DNA from: Balaenoptera acutorostrata
Lineage: Eukaryota; Chordata; Mammalia; Artiodactyla; Balaenopteridae
Length of the DNA stretch: 64,000 bases
Assembly (NCBI RefSeq): GCF_949987535.1
Contig: NC_080078.1
Location: 30,710,942 to 30,774,941 of the forward strand
Direction of reading: 5' to 3'
Below are positions 44,085 through 54,500 of this stretch, one piece after another. Positions within the stretch are counted from its first letter, which is position 1. Each line of letters begins with the position of its first letter. The position numbers and the translations under genes are program-made. The notes below the pieces were generated by a model, which saw nothing but the letters and a program-made list of their open reading frames with translations, was not told where the DNA came from and made no database searches.

Positions 44085-44215
44085 GCTAGGAAGACAGGAG
44101 ACTTAGGTTTCCACCACACCTCTAGCACTCACTCACTGGGCAACACATCTGTCCTCCTCTTTAGGCCACATTTCTCATTTATAAAAGGAGAGAGGCCAAA
44201 ATACATGAGCTGTGT
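44085..44215 (+). mobile_element. MIR fragment
   Basis: 'gacttaggtttccaccacac', 'tcactcactgggcaacacat' and 'catttctcatttataaaagg' keep sense MIR order. Confidence 0.55.
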
Positions 44216-44288
44216 GGTCAGAGGGCCCCAGGACCATCCCCTCCCTGGAGTCTTGGGCCCCCTAGGCAAAAGCCACATTGTAACAAAG

Positions 44289-44760
44289 TGTATCAGTTAA
44301 CTATTACTGTGTAACAAACCACCCTAAAATTCAGAGGCTAAAAACAATAATTATCTGTTATCACGCACACACCTGTGGGTTGGCGGGAGTCGGCAGATCT
44401 TGGCTGGGCAGGCTCCTTGACGTTTCAAGTATGGGAATGGCTGGCTTAGCTCCTCCTTGAGCTTTGGGCTCAGTTCTGCTCTGGTGTGTTTGTTCTGTGA
44501 CTTCGGCTGAGAAGGCAGCAGCTATCAGGGGAGGTTCCTCTTGTGATAATAATCCTGGCTTAAGAGAACAAGCAGAAACATATGAGGTCTCTTGAGGCCT
44601 AGGCTCTGAACCGGTCCACTGTCACTCCTGCCTCACTTTATTTATCAAACCAAGTCACGTGACCAAATGAAAGGAAAGAGGAGGGGAAATATGCTGTTTG
44701 CTCCTTCCATGGAAGGGACCCCAGAATCACATGATAAGGGATACAGTAAGGAGTGAAGAA
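44289..44760 (-). mobile_element. ERVL/MaLR-type LTR
   Basis: It opens 'tgtatcagttaactattact' then 'gtgtaacaaaccaccctaaa', the well-known reverse-strand start of this LTR class, and continues through 'caagtcacgtgaccaaatga'. The distal end is unclear. It lies 270 bp from the MLT1 LTR but is a different subfamily in the opposite orientation. Confidence 0.7.
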
Positions 44761-45378
44761 TTGGGACGGGGCTGCAATCTCCCACAAAAGACTCCCCCCA
44801 TTTTTTTGGTTGTTAGGGTATCCCCTAAAATAGCCAGAGACTGTAGATCTTAAATATAAAGCCCGTTGATGCCTCTTAATTATATTATAGTCACTTGAGC
44901 TCAGGTGTCAGTGCTCTATGGCAAAAGGAGGAATGACACTGAATTTTAGCTGTGTGCCCAGCCCCTTCCACAAGTCAGGACTGAACTCAGTGGTCCAGTA
45001 GATGGGGAGGCCTGATGAGAAATAGGAGACACACCTGCAGCATGCCTCTGATACTTGAGATCTTCTGACAGAGAGGCTGTTCTTTTCAGGACCAGGCAAG
45101 ACAAAAGGATACAGTTTCCTTTGGGACCTGCAGGCTGCTAGAACAACTGTATCCCACCGCCATCTGCCATTATGACACAGATACTGCCTGCGGTGGAAAG
45201 AAACTGTAACTCTTAGCTCCTTGCTTTTCTTCCTCTCAGGGTCTCAGAAGGGTGGGAGATGGCATTAAAATTTACTTCTCTTTTCCCCAAACCTTGCTAT
45301 TTGGTGCCTTTGAGTACAAGAGGAAGAGGGCTTGAGAGAAGGGACTCTAAAGTTATCTGAAAAAAAAAAAAAGGAAAA
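44761..45378. other. Unassigned sequence
   Basis: No repeat or gene is recognised. A poly-A run (about 45360-45372) immediately precedes the MIR. Confidence 0.4.
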
Positions 45379-45379
45379 G

Positions 45380-45598
45380 TTACCTGCTTTATTTGAATCC
45401 TAACTCCATTATACTAACTTGCTGTGGGATCTTGGGCAAGTCACTTAACCTCTCTGTGCTCGTTTCCTCATCTCTAAAAGGGGAATAAAAAAGAACTGAC
45501 CTCATAGGATTGTTATGAGCATTAAATTAGTTAAGACACAAGTGCTTAGAACAGTGCCTGGCACATGGTAAGCAGTTCCTAACAGTTAGTTATTATTG
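45380..45598 (+). mobile_element. MIR SINE
   Basis: 'gctgtgggatcttgggcaag', 'tcacttaacctctctgtgct' and 'gaacagtgcctggcacatgg' are close to the MIR consensus. Confidence 0.92.
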
Positions 45599-45599
45599 A

Positions 45600-46148
45600 A
45601 GGCCAAATTATTGAGAGAAAAAATTGCCCATTTCTACTTCTCCCTTTGGTGCTCGGAAGCTATTATTTTATCAGACAAAGGAGAGTTCCTTCTGTTCTGA
45701 CGTTCTAGAGAAGTGAAGACATGACAGTCTCCATCTACTGCTGCCTCATTTCCCTGGAGGCACAGGAGGCGCTGCTGTCCCTGGGTGGCCTAACTGCTAA
45801 CGCAGGAAGGTCTCACAGGACAGTTCCTTTCTGCTGAGATGCAAATTTATTATTCAGCATGAAGACCGATTTTCCCTGGACTGTAAAAAGACTCCCTTTC
45901 TAGAATTGAAGAGATTAAAAATATATGTGTGTAGATATTATGCTGACACTATTGTGCTGTTTGTGTCACTTTTTTTTTTTTTTAACTCTTCCTAAATATT
46001 GCTTGGGCAGGATTATTCAGAGAGAAAGAGGTTAGAACCTCTCCAACTTCAAACACCACGCCTCTGACCAAACTCTTCTACCTCTTGTTGAAAGGACCAG
46101 GTTGGTGGTACAGTGTTTGTATGTGACTAGACTATTGGGTGGGCTGGT
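45600..46148. other. Unassigned; octamer motif at 45839-45846
   Basis: No repeat or gene is recognised. ATGCAAAT at 45839-45846 is a perfect POU-factor octamer within repeat-free DNA; one such 8-mer is expected by chance, so this is only noted. A poly-T run lies near 45970. Confidence 0.4.
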
Positions 46149-46149
46149 G

Positions 46150-46796
46150 GGGGCATAATTACTTTATTTTGACAGCTTTATTGATCCATAATTTACAAAT
46201 CATAAAATTTACTTGTAAATTCAATTATTTTTTAGTAAATATGCAGATTTGCAACCATCACCACAAGACAGTTTTAGAACGTTTTTTATCACTCCTACAA
46301 AATTCCCTCAAGCCTGTTTGTAGTCAGTTATCTCTTCCACTCCCAGCCCCAGGCAACAACTGATCAGCTTTCTCTGTAGATTTGCCTTTTCTGGACATTT
46401 CACATAAATGGGGTCATACAATATATGACCTCCCGAGTCTGGCTTCATTCACGTAGCATAATGTTTTTGAGGTTAACCCATGTTGGAGCATGTATCAATG
46501 TTTCATACCTTTCTATTGCTAAATAGTATTCCATTGTATGGATATACAGCATTTTGTTTACCATTCACCAGCTGATGGGCATTTGAGTTGCTTCCACTTT
46601 TTGTCTGTCATAAGTAATACTCCTATGAACATTCATGTACAAGAATTTGTGTGGACATACGTTTTAATTTCTCTTGGGTAGATACCCAAGAGTAGGAGCT
46701 GCCAATCTGTCTTCCAAAGTGGCTGTTACCCTTTCACATTTCCAGCACAGCAATGTATGAGAGTTTCAGTTTTTCTATATCCTTGCCAATACTTGC
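46150..46796 (-). mobile_element. L1 3'-end fragment, left part
   Basis: 'ctttattgatccataattta', 'caccacaagacagttttaga', 'ggacatttcacataaatggg' and 'gtagatacccaagagtagga' are reverse-strand L1. A SINE splits the element; it continues at 47149. Confidence 0.9.
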
Positions 46797-46802
46797 CTTT
46801 TT

Positions 46803-47147
46803 TTTTTTTTTAATTTATTTATTTTTGGCTGCGTTGGGTCTTCGTTGCTGCACGCGGGCTTTCTCTAGTTGTGGCGAGCGGGGGCTACTCTTCGTTGCAG
46901 TGCGCAGGCTTCTCATTGCAGTGGCTTCTCTTGTTGCAGAGCATGGGCTCTAGGCACGCGTGCTTCAGTAGTTGTGGCACGTGGGCTCAGTAGTTGTGGC
47001 TCGCAGGCTGTAGAGCGCAGGCTCGGTAGTTGTGGCACACGGGCTTAGTTGCTCCGCGGCATGTGGGATCTTCCTGGACCAGGGCTCGAACCCGTGTCCC
47101 CTGCATCGGCAGGTGGATTCTTAACCACTGTGCCACCAGGGAAGCCC
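46803..47147 (-). mobile_element. CHR-type tRNA-derived SINE nested in L1
   Basis: Poly-T start, 'tttttggctgcgttgggtct' body and 'gccaccagggaagccc' head. Flanks 'tacttgcctttt' and 'tacttgtcctttt' form a near-perfect target-site duplication. Confidence 0.96.
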
Positions 47148-47148
47148 T

Positions 47149-48548
47149 ACTTGTCCTTTTAATTAAGCCATTCTACTAAGTATATAAGTGATATCTCATT
47201 GTTTTAATTTTCATTTCTTTAATGACTAATGATGTTGCACCTTGTCACGTACTTATTAGCCATTTGTAGGTCATCTTTGGTGAAATATCTATTAAGCCTT
47301 TTAACCATCTTTTAACTGAGTTGTTTGTTTTCTTATCATAGAATTGTAAGAGTTCTTTATGTATTTCTTAATATATATGTCCTTTATCATATAAATGATT
47401 TGAAAATATTTTTTTCCAGTCTGTGGCTTGTCTTTTCATTTTCTTCTTGTGTATTTTGGAATGCAAAAGCTTTTAATTTTAATAAAGTCTTATTTACCCA
47501 TTTCCCCTTTTATGCTCATAAAAAAATGGTGCTGTGTCTACGAACTCTTTGCCTAACCCAAGGTCATGAAGATTTTCTCTAACCTTTTTTTTTTTTTAAA
47601 GATTTATAGTTTCAACACAACGTTTTGAGTTAATATTCGTGCGTGATTTGAAATAAGAATTTGTGTTCACTTCTTTACCTATGGATTTAAAATTTTCCCA
47701 GCATCATTTGTTGAAAAGATTAACCTTTCCCTATTGAACTGTCTTGTTATCTTTGTCAGAAATTAATTGACATAATATAAGGGTTTATTTCTGAACCTTT
47801 AGTTAATGTTCCATCGATCTATATGTTTGTCCTTACTTTAATATCTCACTCTCTTGATTACTGTAGCTTTATAAAAAGTTTGAAACTGGGTAGTGTAAGT
47901 CCTCCAACATTGTTATTCTATTTCAGAATTATTTTGGCTATTTCATATCCTTTGTATTTGCATACAACTTCTAGAATCAGGTTGTCAAATTTTACAAGAA
48001 ACCCTGCTGCTGGAATGTTGATGGAGATTGTATTGAATCTAATGGTCTTCCAATCCATGAACATAGTGTCTCTCATTTTATTCAGATTTTCTCTAATTCT
48101 TTTGGAGAATGTTTTGTAGTTGTCAGGGTACAAATCTTCTGCTTCTTTTGTTACATTTATTCCTAAGTATTTTATTCCTTTTGATGCTAATGTGAATGGA
48201 CTTTTCTAAATATAGTTTATAGTATTTGTTCATTAGTTCAATTAGTGTTTTATGGATTCTTTAGGATTTTCTACATATAGGATTATGTCACCTATGAATA
48301 AAGAAAGTTTTACTTCCTTTCCCACCTGGATTGGATGGCTTTAGTTAATAAACTAATTAATCAAGTCATTTATGTTTATTTACTAAATCTCACTGACTAG
48401 AATCTCTAGCACAGTATTGAATAGAAATGGTAAAAGTGAACACCCTTGCTCTGTTCTTGGTCTTAGGGGGAAAGCAGTGTCTTTTACCATTGAGTGTGAT
48501 GTTAGCTGTGGGTTTTCAGTAGAAGCCTTATATCAGGTTGAGGATGTT
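47149..48548 (-). mobile_element. L1 ORF2/3' fragment, right part
   Basis: 1.4 kb of reverse-strand L1 running into ORF2. Landmarks: 'agagttctttatgtatttct', 'tattttggaatgcaaaagct', 'tccatcgatctatatgtttg', 'ttattcctaagtattttatt' and 'gtgatgttagctgtgggttt'. With the left part it spans about 2 kb. Frames are broken. Confidence 0.92.
47918..48133 (-). pseudogene. L1 ORF2 C-terminal-region fragment
   Basis: A 71-codon stretch with 'NYKTF', 'ENLNKMRD', 'FNTISINIPA' and 'KYKGYEIAKIILK', matching the part of L1 ORF2 downstream of the reverse-transcriptase domain. It is closed by stops on both sides and cannot be functional. Confidence 0.85.
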
Positions 48549-48625
48549 TCCATCTCTTCAAAATTCCAATGGCATTTTTCACAGAAATAGAAAAAACAAT
48601 CTAAAATTCTTGCAGAACCACGAAT
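48549..48625 (+). mobile_element. L1 ORF2 fragment in opposite orientation
   Basis: 'caaaattccaatggcatttt' then 'tcacagaaatagaaaaaaca' and 'gcagaaccac' is plus-strand L1 ORF2. It abuts the minus-strand L1 and represents the same ORF2 region that the minus copy carries near 47990, so it is a separate fragment or a rearranged piece. Confidence 0.85.
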
Positions 48626-49112
48626 CCAATGTGAGCCCCAAAGTTCTGCTACAGAGAAAAGGTGACTTGCTGGTGCTACAGGGCCTCTTCCATCTCATCG
48701 AGAGCATGGTGTTCCCTACTAAGCTGCCTTTATTTTTACTTGAATGCTTCCCCTGCTGTTTACTTTAATCTTATTTGGTGCAGCAATTGGAGACCATTCC
48801 CCCCAGTGTCTGTTGAGGGTTGGGGGTGGGTGTGGGTAGAGTACAGTGATATTTGATGTGACCCCAGAGAGTCTATGGTGGCAGTTTCCATGCTGAAGCT
48901 TAGAGAACCTACTTCAGGATAGTAAGATGAGTTTCTCAACCTGGGCACCTCTGCCCAGGGGCTGTGAGCGTTGGATGTGTAAACTACCTGTAGGTGGATG
49001 CATAGTTGTGTCTGTGTGTGCATGCACACATTTCTCAAGGGAGAGGGTGAAAGCGTTCATCAGCTTCTCAACGAGGTACGTGATGTCTCCAAACGGTGAG
49101 AGCCAGTGATGA
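48626..49112. other. Unassigned sequence
   Basis: No repeat or gene is recognised. A short TG-rich patch lies near 49008-49030. Confidence 0.4.
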
Positions 49113-49114
49113 TG

Positions 49115-49212
49115 ATATTGATACTAGTAATAATAAATAAACTTTACTTGAATGCTTAGGAAATGCTAGATATGTGTTAAGTGTATTATACAGATGCTCT
49201 CGTCTAATCCTG
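49115..49212 (-). mobile_element. MIR, left part, split by an LTR-like repeat
   Basis: 'ttacttgaatgcttaggaaa' to 'atgctctcgtctaatcctgg' is the first half of a minus-strand MIR. The second half is at 49600-49780. Confidence 0.75.
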
Positions 49213-49598
49213 GTATCAGTTGGTGTTTAAGCTTTTTTATGTTGCAGTAACAAACAACCCCCAAATCTCAATGGCTCGCAAAACAAAGGTTTATTTCTTG
49301 CTCATAGGTCACGTTAGGTTAGTTGTGGCTCTGCTTCATCTCTTGGAGCCAGGACTCAGGCTGAAGCAGCAGCCTCTATCTGGGTCATTGCTGTCTCATG
49401 GCAGAGATAAAGAGAAAGGTGTAGACCGTGAGATGGGTCTTAAGGTTCTTCTTGGAAGTGGCATACCTCACTTCCACTCACATTCCACTGGCTCTGAGCC
49501 TGGCATCAGTGGGGACTCCAGTTGCCCAATGGGGAGGGATCCTGCAGAGAGGGGCAGTGAATATTTGAACAATAATGTAATCTACTAAATTTTTTATA
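49213..49598 (-). mobile_element. Old LTR-like repeat nested in MIR
   Basis: 'tttaagcttttttatgttgc', 'tttatttcttgctcataggt', 'ctatctgggtcattgctgtc' and 'cacttccactcacattccac' match the same ancient LTR-like family as 23005-23330. It must be younger than the MIR it splits. Confidence 0.6.
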
Positions 49599-49599
49599 A

Positions 49600-49780
49600 A
49601 AATCAATGAGGTAGATGGTGGTGATTATTATTATTGTTCCCTTTGCACAGATGAGGAGACTGAGGCTCAGAGAGATTAAATTTCCCCCTAGTGCTACATA
49701 ATTATTAAGTGGTGGATCCAGGATTTAAGTGGACTCAATCTGGCTCCAGAGCCTGTGGCTTTAACCCCTGCATGATGCTG
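49600..49780 (-). mobile_element. MIR, right part
   Basis: 'gatgaggagactgaggctca', 'gtggtggatccaggatttaa' and 'agagcctgtggctttaaccc' complete the MIR begun at 49115. Confidence 0.8.
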
Positions 49781-50695
49781 ACCTCCAGGGCTATAGGAGC
49801 AGCAGGCTTCTTCTCTCCTCCCTCCCCACGCCTCAATCCCTGGCAATCCAAACACACCAATCTCTTAAAGCTTCATCACTCTCTGACAATGCTCAAGAGA
49901 AAACCACTTCCCTAGCTGGGTTCCCTGTTTCCCTAGGCCCCAGCCTTGGGACTCAATCTGGAGCGTCCAGCTAGGCATTTGTTTGGCAGGATTCCTGTCC
50001 GCTAAGAGCTTACCACTCATGCCACGTTGGGAATGTGCTGAGTATTTTTAGAGCTCGGCAGCCTTGCGGTGCTGCTTGCTCTTCCCCGCGGCCCGTGGAT
50101 TAACCCAGGAGTGGCATATGCCCACGCTTTGCCCGCCTGGTCCTGGTACACAGTCCTCTGTTGCTGTTGAGAAAACAGATTGTCCCAGGTAGATACGCAG
50201 CCAGAATTTTTTTCTCTGCTTCCCTCCTTTTCTGAGCCACTCCTCCCCTTTGCATGGTGTAGCTTCTCTTGGGGACCCACCATGACTTGGCAGCTGCTTC
50301 TGAGCCAGCGAGGATGGTGGGATTTGCTCACTTGCAGTTAAGTCTGGCCAGGAAGCTGCTCGTTCTTGCCACAGATGTCTTATGTGTTTGTAGCTTTGCC
50401 TACTCTCCTGGGCAGTGTAATAAGAGGATTCAGAGGGCTCAAGAAGCAGTGATTTCTTTTGGCATCACTGCTCCTCCAAACTCATTATTCACATGTACCA
50501 AACACTCATGGCCCAGAAACTGGTGGCACTGCCACTGTAAGGCATGGTGGCTTTGATTTGCTTACTTTCAAAAGCTCCCGGTAAGGGTCAGCAATGTTGC
50601 AATTTGTTACAGAGCTGTAGTGAATCTCCTTGGGAAGGAAAGCTGGGGATTTGCATGAAACGGTACTTAGAGTATCCGGAAACATTAACTCAGGT
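49781..50695. other. Unassigned sequence
   Basis: No repeat or gene is recognised over 900 bp. The minus-strand frame at 50017-50331 and the plus frame at 50269-50556 have no family resemblance. Confidence 0.4.
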
Positions 50696-50697
50696 GT

Positions 50698-50800
50698 GTT
50701 TCAATTCAACAAATACTTCCTGAGCACCTACTGTGTGCAAGGCATAGGATTTTGCTTCATGTAGAGGTTACAACCTTCCAGGACATACCTGGGCAGCAGA
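50698..50800 (-). mobile_element. L2 fragment
   Basis: 'tcaattcaacaaatacttcc', 'tgagcacctactgtgtgcaa' and 'ggcataggattttgcttcat' are the reverse-strand L2 end. Confidence 0.75.
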
Positions 50801-50854
50801 TGAGCATACCCCCCAGTATAACCCTAGACTTTACATTGACAGGACATTAACATT

Positions 50855-50900
50855 TTTCATTCATTCATTCATTCGTTTGTTCATTCTTTTGTTCATTCTA
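50855..50900. repeat. (ATTC)n-like microsatellite
   Basis: 'tcattcattcattcattcgt' followed by 'ttgttcattc' units: a degenerate tetranucleotide repeat, probably the remains of an L2 simple tail. Confidence 0.8.
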
Positions 50901-50904
50901 GTGT

Positions 50905-51140
50905 TGTGGTTAAAAGCATAAACTTTGGAGCCTGACTGCCTGAGTTTGAATCCTTGCTCTGTAGCTCACTGGCTGCATGACAGGACAAGTAACTGATATG
51001 CTCCATACGTCAGCTTCTTCCTTTCTAATACAGGTCTAATGACAGTACCCAACTCACAACGTTGGTGTATGGATTGAATGAGTTACCACACATAAGGCTC
51101 TCAGAACGGGTCTTGGTGCATAGGAAGCGCTATCAAAGCA
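50905..51140 (+). mobile_element. MIR SINE, near full length
   Basis: 'tgttgtggttaaaagcataa', 'gcctgactgcctgagtttga', 'ccttgctctgtagctcactg' and 'tggattgaatgagttaccac' run through the sense MIR. Confidence 0.9.
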
Positions 51141-51149
51141 TTGGTTACT

Positions 51150-51460
51150 CCACCTCTCATTCATTCAACAGATATTTATTGAGTGTCTACTATATGCCAA
51201 GTACTGACTTAGGCCCTAGTTACAGAGCAATGAGCCAAACCCAAATCCTTGCCCTTGTGGAGCTTATGTTTCAGAGGATGGAGACATAAAACAAACAAAC
51301 AAATATATCATGCATCAGCTGGTGATGAAGTCCTGGAAGAAAAGTGCACAAGAGTCAGATTCTAGAGAAGTCAGATGAGGAGAGGTTAATTCCTAATGAG
51401 CAGAGATTATGAAAACTTCCCCAGAGGAGATGACATCCGCTGAGATGAAGATGTGGTTGT
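51150..51460 (-). mobile_element. L2 fragment
   Basis: 'tcattcaacagatatttatt', 'gagtgtctactatatgccaa', 'gcccttgtggagcttatgtt' and 'gatgacatccgctgagatga' are reverse-strand L2. Confidence 0.85.
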
Positions 51461-51848
51461 GTGAAGCATGCACACGATGTCCAATTCCAAAACAAGATTT
51501 TGCCGGGACATTGAAATATTCTCCTCAGGAGGCGTGTTTGTCACATCTCCCTTTTTCTTGCTTCCTTTAAATAGGGATTCCAAGTGAGGTCAGAAGCCAG
51601 GGCTTATTTCTGGTCTTAATGACCTGGGTGTTAGGTTCAGGGTTCCAGGAAGGCTTTTGTCCCACTGACAGATTCCAGGAGGGGACTCATGTCCTTGCTA
51701 GACTGGTATGAAAAGGGGCTTGCCCTATGGGAGGGACTGTACCAAGGCCCACTCTTAAGGCGCTGGGGAAAAGGTCAGGGACTGTGCCTGTTTTGCACTC
51801 TATCTGCTCACACAACTTTCGGTACTGAGTAGGTGCTCAGCAAACAAC
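51461..51848. other. Unassigned sequence
   Basis: No repeat or gene is recognised. Confidence 0.4.
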
Positions 51849-51849
51849 A

Positions 51850-51992
51850 GAAATATTCACTGGGTTCTTATGTGCCGATGACATGTTGCCAGGTTCTAAA
51901 GCACTTGATGTATGTTAACTTATTTAATTTTTACAACCAAAGTTCTGCTTTTATCCCCGTTGATCAGATAAAGAGACTGAGCTCAGGCTCTC
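51850..51992 (-). mobile_element. MIR fragment
   Basis: 'ttcttatgtgccgatgacat', 'tgttaacttatttaattttt' and 'cagataaagagactgagctc' fit a minus-strand MIR. Confidence 0.65.
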
Positions 51993-52004
51993 CTGGGATA
52001 TCTA

Positions 52005-52320
52005 ACACACCATAGGAAGAGTCAGAGAAGGCTGCCTGGAGGCAGTGACTTTGAAGCATATCTTGAAAGACAAACAGTAGCTGTCCAGGTAGGAAAGGGG
52101 GTGCAGAGAAGCAACTTAAAGAGAGAGTTTGGTGAGTCGGCAGTACAGAATGCAGATTGGGGAATCGTGAAAGATGAGGGTGGAGAGGAGGGCACGGTGG
52201 ACAGCATAAGGGGCTATGTACACCTTGTTCAGTAATTTAGATTTTTATCTTAATGGCATTGGGTAACCATGCTAGTAATTTCTGAAAGGGAAGTGTCCCA
52301 TGATCAAACTGGCTTTACAT
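52005..52320 (-). mobile_element. L2 fragment
   Basis: 'gagaaggctgcctggaggca', 'gactttgaagcatatcttga' and 'gaagtgtcccatgatcaaac' follow reverse-strand L2. It may belong to the same original copy as 51150-51460. Confidence 0.75.
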
Positions 52321-52955
52321 AAAGGTTACCACTTAAACCCAGCAACCAACAGTTTAGCACTTAATTAAATACTGTCTTGCAACGTTTAATCCCATCTCCC
52401 AGCAGCCAGGCATGTCTTCTCATTCTCACGTGCACTAGCACCTGTTTGGGGTCTGGGATGGTGGGAATTAACACAGGGATTGTTGTGCCCTGCACACCTG
52501 TCAGAGATTTGCACACCCAGAACTAACTCCCTTTTGCATCATCTCTCCTCCAGCTCCTGCAAATGCCAAATAGTGGGAGTTTCTTCTTGGCTGAAGTTGT
52601 TGTTTTTTTAGGTTTGAGACTCAAACGTCTCCTTTGAAAAGACGGGTTTTTTTTTTTCCCTCATAGAGCAACTTGTTCCTCCTATGCCGGCAGAGTCCTC
52701 TTTTCCTTAGCACTTGGAAGCTTATCTAATCATGCTGTGATCATGTCAGCCCAGGGTGCCCATGGAGGCCTTTAATTTTCAAAAAGTGAATGACAGGCAA
52801 AGGAAATGGGCCAGTTAGGTTTTGAAGTCTTTTCTGGTTTATTATTATTAAAGGAGGCCCACATGGTAGGATGTCTAGTGCTAGTTCCTCATTTAGCTAC
52901 CACTGACATCACCCCCACCTTGACCTCTTTAGGAATTGTTGGTTCTTGGCTTGTA
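52321..52955. other. Unassigned sequence
   Basis: No repeat or gene is recognised over about 630 bp. Confidence 0.4.
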
Positions 52956-52956
52956 T

Positions 52957-53545
52957 ATTAGCTGTGTAATGAATTACCCACAGATTAGTGACTAACACCT
53001 ACTTATTATTTCACAGATTTTGTGGGTCAGGATTCCGAGTGTGGCTTAGCTGCATTCTCTACTCAGGGTCTCACAAGGTTGCCATCCAGGTGTCAGCTGT
53101 GGCTGGGGTCTCATCTGGGGCTCAGGGGCTCTTCCAAGGTCACGTGGTTGTTGACAGGACGCATGTCCTCGAGGCTGTAGAACTCACAGAGCCTTCCTTG
53201 TTCAAAACCAGCAATGGAGGGAGGGAGGGAGGGAGGGGGAGAGAGAGCGAGAAAGAGACTGACTCTCACTGCTTCCAGTCCCTGAGCACAGGGTAGGTCT
53301 CAGCCCACTTTTAAAGCTCTCACCTGATGAGGCCAGGCCCACCCAGGATAATCTCTCTTTTGATTAACTCAGTGTCAACTGATTAGGGACCTCACTGACA
53401 CGTGAAAACCTCTTTGCTGTTATTGCATGGTGTAATATAACCACAGGAGTGATGTCCCATCATATTCACAGATTCCACCCATACTCAAGGGGAGGAGATC
53501 ATACAAGGGTATGGGTCATTGGTGGTCATCTTAGAATCCTGCCTG
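52957..53545 (-). mobile_element. ERVL/MaLR-type LTR
   Basis: 'tgtatattagctgtgtaatg', 'tgggtcaggattccgagtgt', 'ggcttagctgcattctctac', 'tccaggtgtcagctgtggct' and 'ttgccca'-less tail 'cacccatactcaaggggag' follow the reverse strand of this LTR class. It contains a GGGA-rich run at 53217-53250. Confidence 0.75.
53217..53250. repeat. (GGGA)n purine-rich run
   Basis: 'gagggagggagggagggagg' followed by GGGAGAGAGAG. A local expansion inside the LTR; the G-runs could in principle form a quadruplex. Confidence 0.85.
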
Positions 53546-53945
53546 CTGTGGCTGGTGACCCAAATCCAAGTGAGAGATTCTGTACTGTTCTTCCTGGTCT
53601 TTGGATTCAGCTTATGGGCTTGGAGAACAGCTGTTTTCCAAAGCCCTCTTATAATTTCATTTAAGAGGAGGTGGGTGTGACCATATGACATTTTGGATGT
53701 TTCAAGTCTGCGGAAGTGGAGCCACTGGATACAGGAGAAGCATCCCTTGTTTGCAGAGGCAGGTAAAAGCCACCTATTTCTAGGTGGGCTTTGTCAGAAC
53801 TGATTTCTCTACTGGATAAAATAGACCAGCAGATTCGTAGCTCTGTGGAAAAGTAAGGTTTCTGGACGTTGACAAGTTCTGGAAGTGATGCTAACCTTAG
53901 ACCTTCTGACTCCAGGTCCTCTTCTTTCATTTTCTTTCTTTTTTT
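53546..53945. other. Unassigned sequence
   Basis: No repeat or gene is recognised. The minus-strand frame at 53661-53984 runs into the L1 and has no family resemblance. Confidence 0.4.
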
Positions 53946-53947
53946 TC

Positions 53948-54415
53948 CCCTTTCAGTTTTATTGAGGTAATTGACATACAGCAATGTATAAGTTTAAGGT
54001 GTACGGCATAATGATATGACTTACATATATTGCAAAGTGATTACCACAATTCGTTAACATTTGTCATCTCATAGGTACCAAAAAAAAAAAAAAAGAAAGA
54101 AAGAAAAAATGTTTTTTTCCTTGTGATGAGAGCTTTTAGGATTTCCTGTCTTAGCAACTTTCAAATATACCACCCAGCAGTGTACACCCCCCAGTACCTC
54201 TTTATCTCATAACTGGAAGTTTGTACCTTTTACCACCTTCCTCCAATTTCCCCCCACCCCTGGTAACCACAAATCTTATCCCTTTTTCTATGACTTCAAG
54301 TTGTGTTTTTTTTTTTAAGATTCCACATATAAGTGAGATCATATAGTATTTGTCTTTCTCTGACTTATGTCACTGGGCATAATGCCCTCAAGGTCCATCC
54401 ATGTTGTTGCAAGCT
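53948..54415 (-). mobile_element. L1 3'-UTR fragment
   Basis: 'cagttttattgaggtaattg', 'taagtttaaggtgtacggca', 'ccacccctggtaaccacaaa' and 'catataagtgagatcatata' are the reverse-strand L1 3' end, the same family as 35448-35756 but longer. An internal A-run (54080-54095) has expanded. Confidence 0.9.
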
Positions 54416-54424
54416 ATTTTCTGT

Positions 54425-54500
54425 CCAGAGGTCTTAGCTTCCCAATCTGAAAAATGAAGGAGTAGGGTCAGAGAGTCTCTGAGGTTCCCAGTCGTCTTAA
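54425..54500 (+). mobile_element. MIR-like fragment
   Basis: 'tagcttcccaatctgaaaaa' then 'tgaaggagtagggtcagaga' and 'ctctgaggttcccag' resemble the central MIR sense strand. Confidence 0.45.

Noticed and set aside
45839..45846. Perfect octamer ATGCAAAT
   Set aside because: An 8-mer of this kind is expected about once or twice per strand in 64 kb by chance; without clustering or conservation data it is not evidence of an enhancer.
47149..48548. Possible intact L1 ORF2
   Set aside because: Stops and frameshifts break every frame and the element is 5'-truncated and split by a SINE, so it is inactive.
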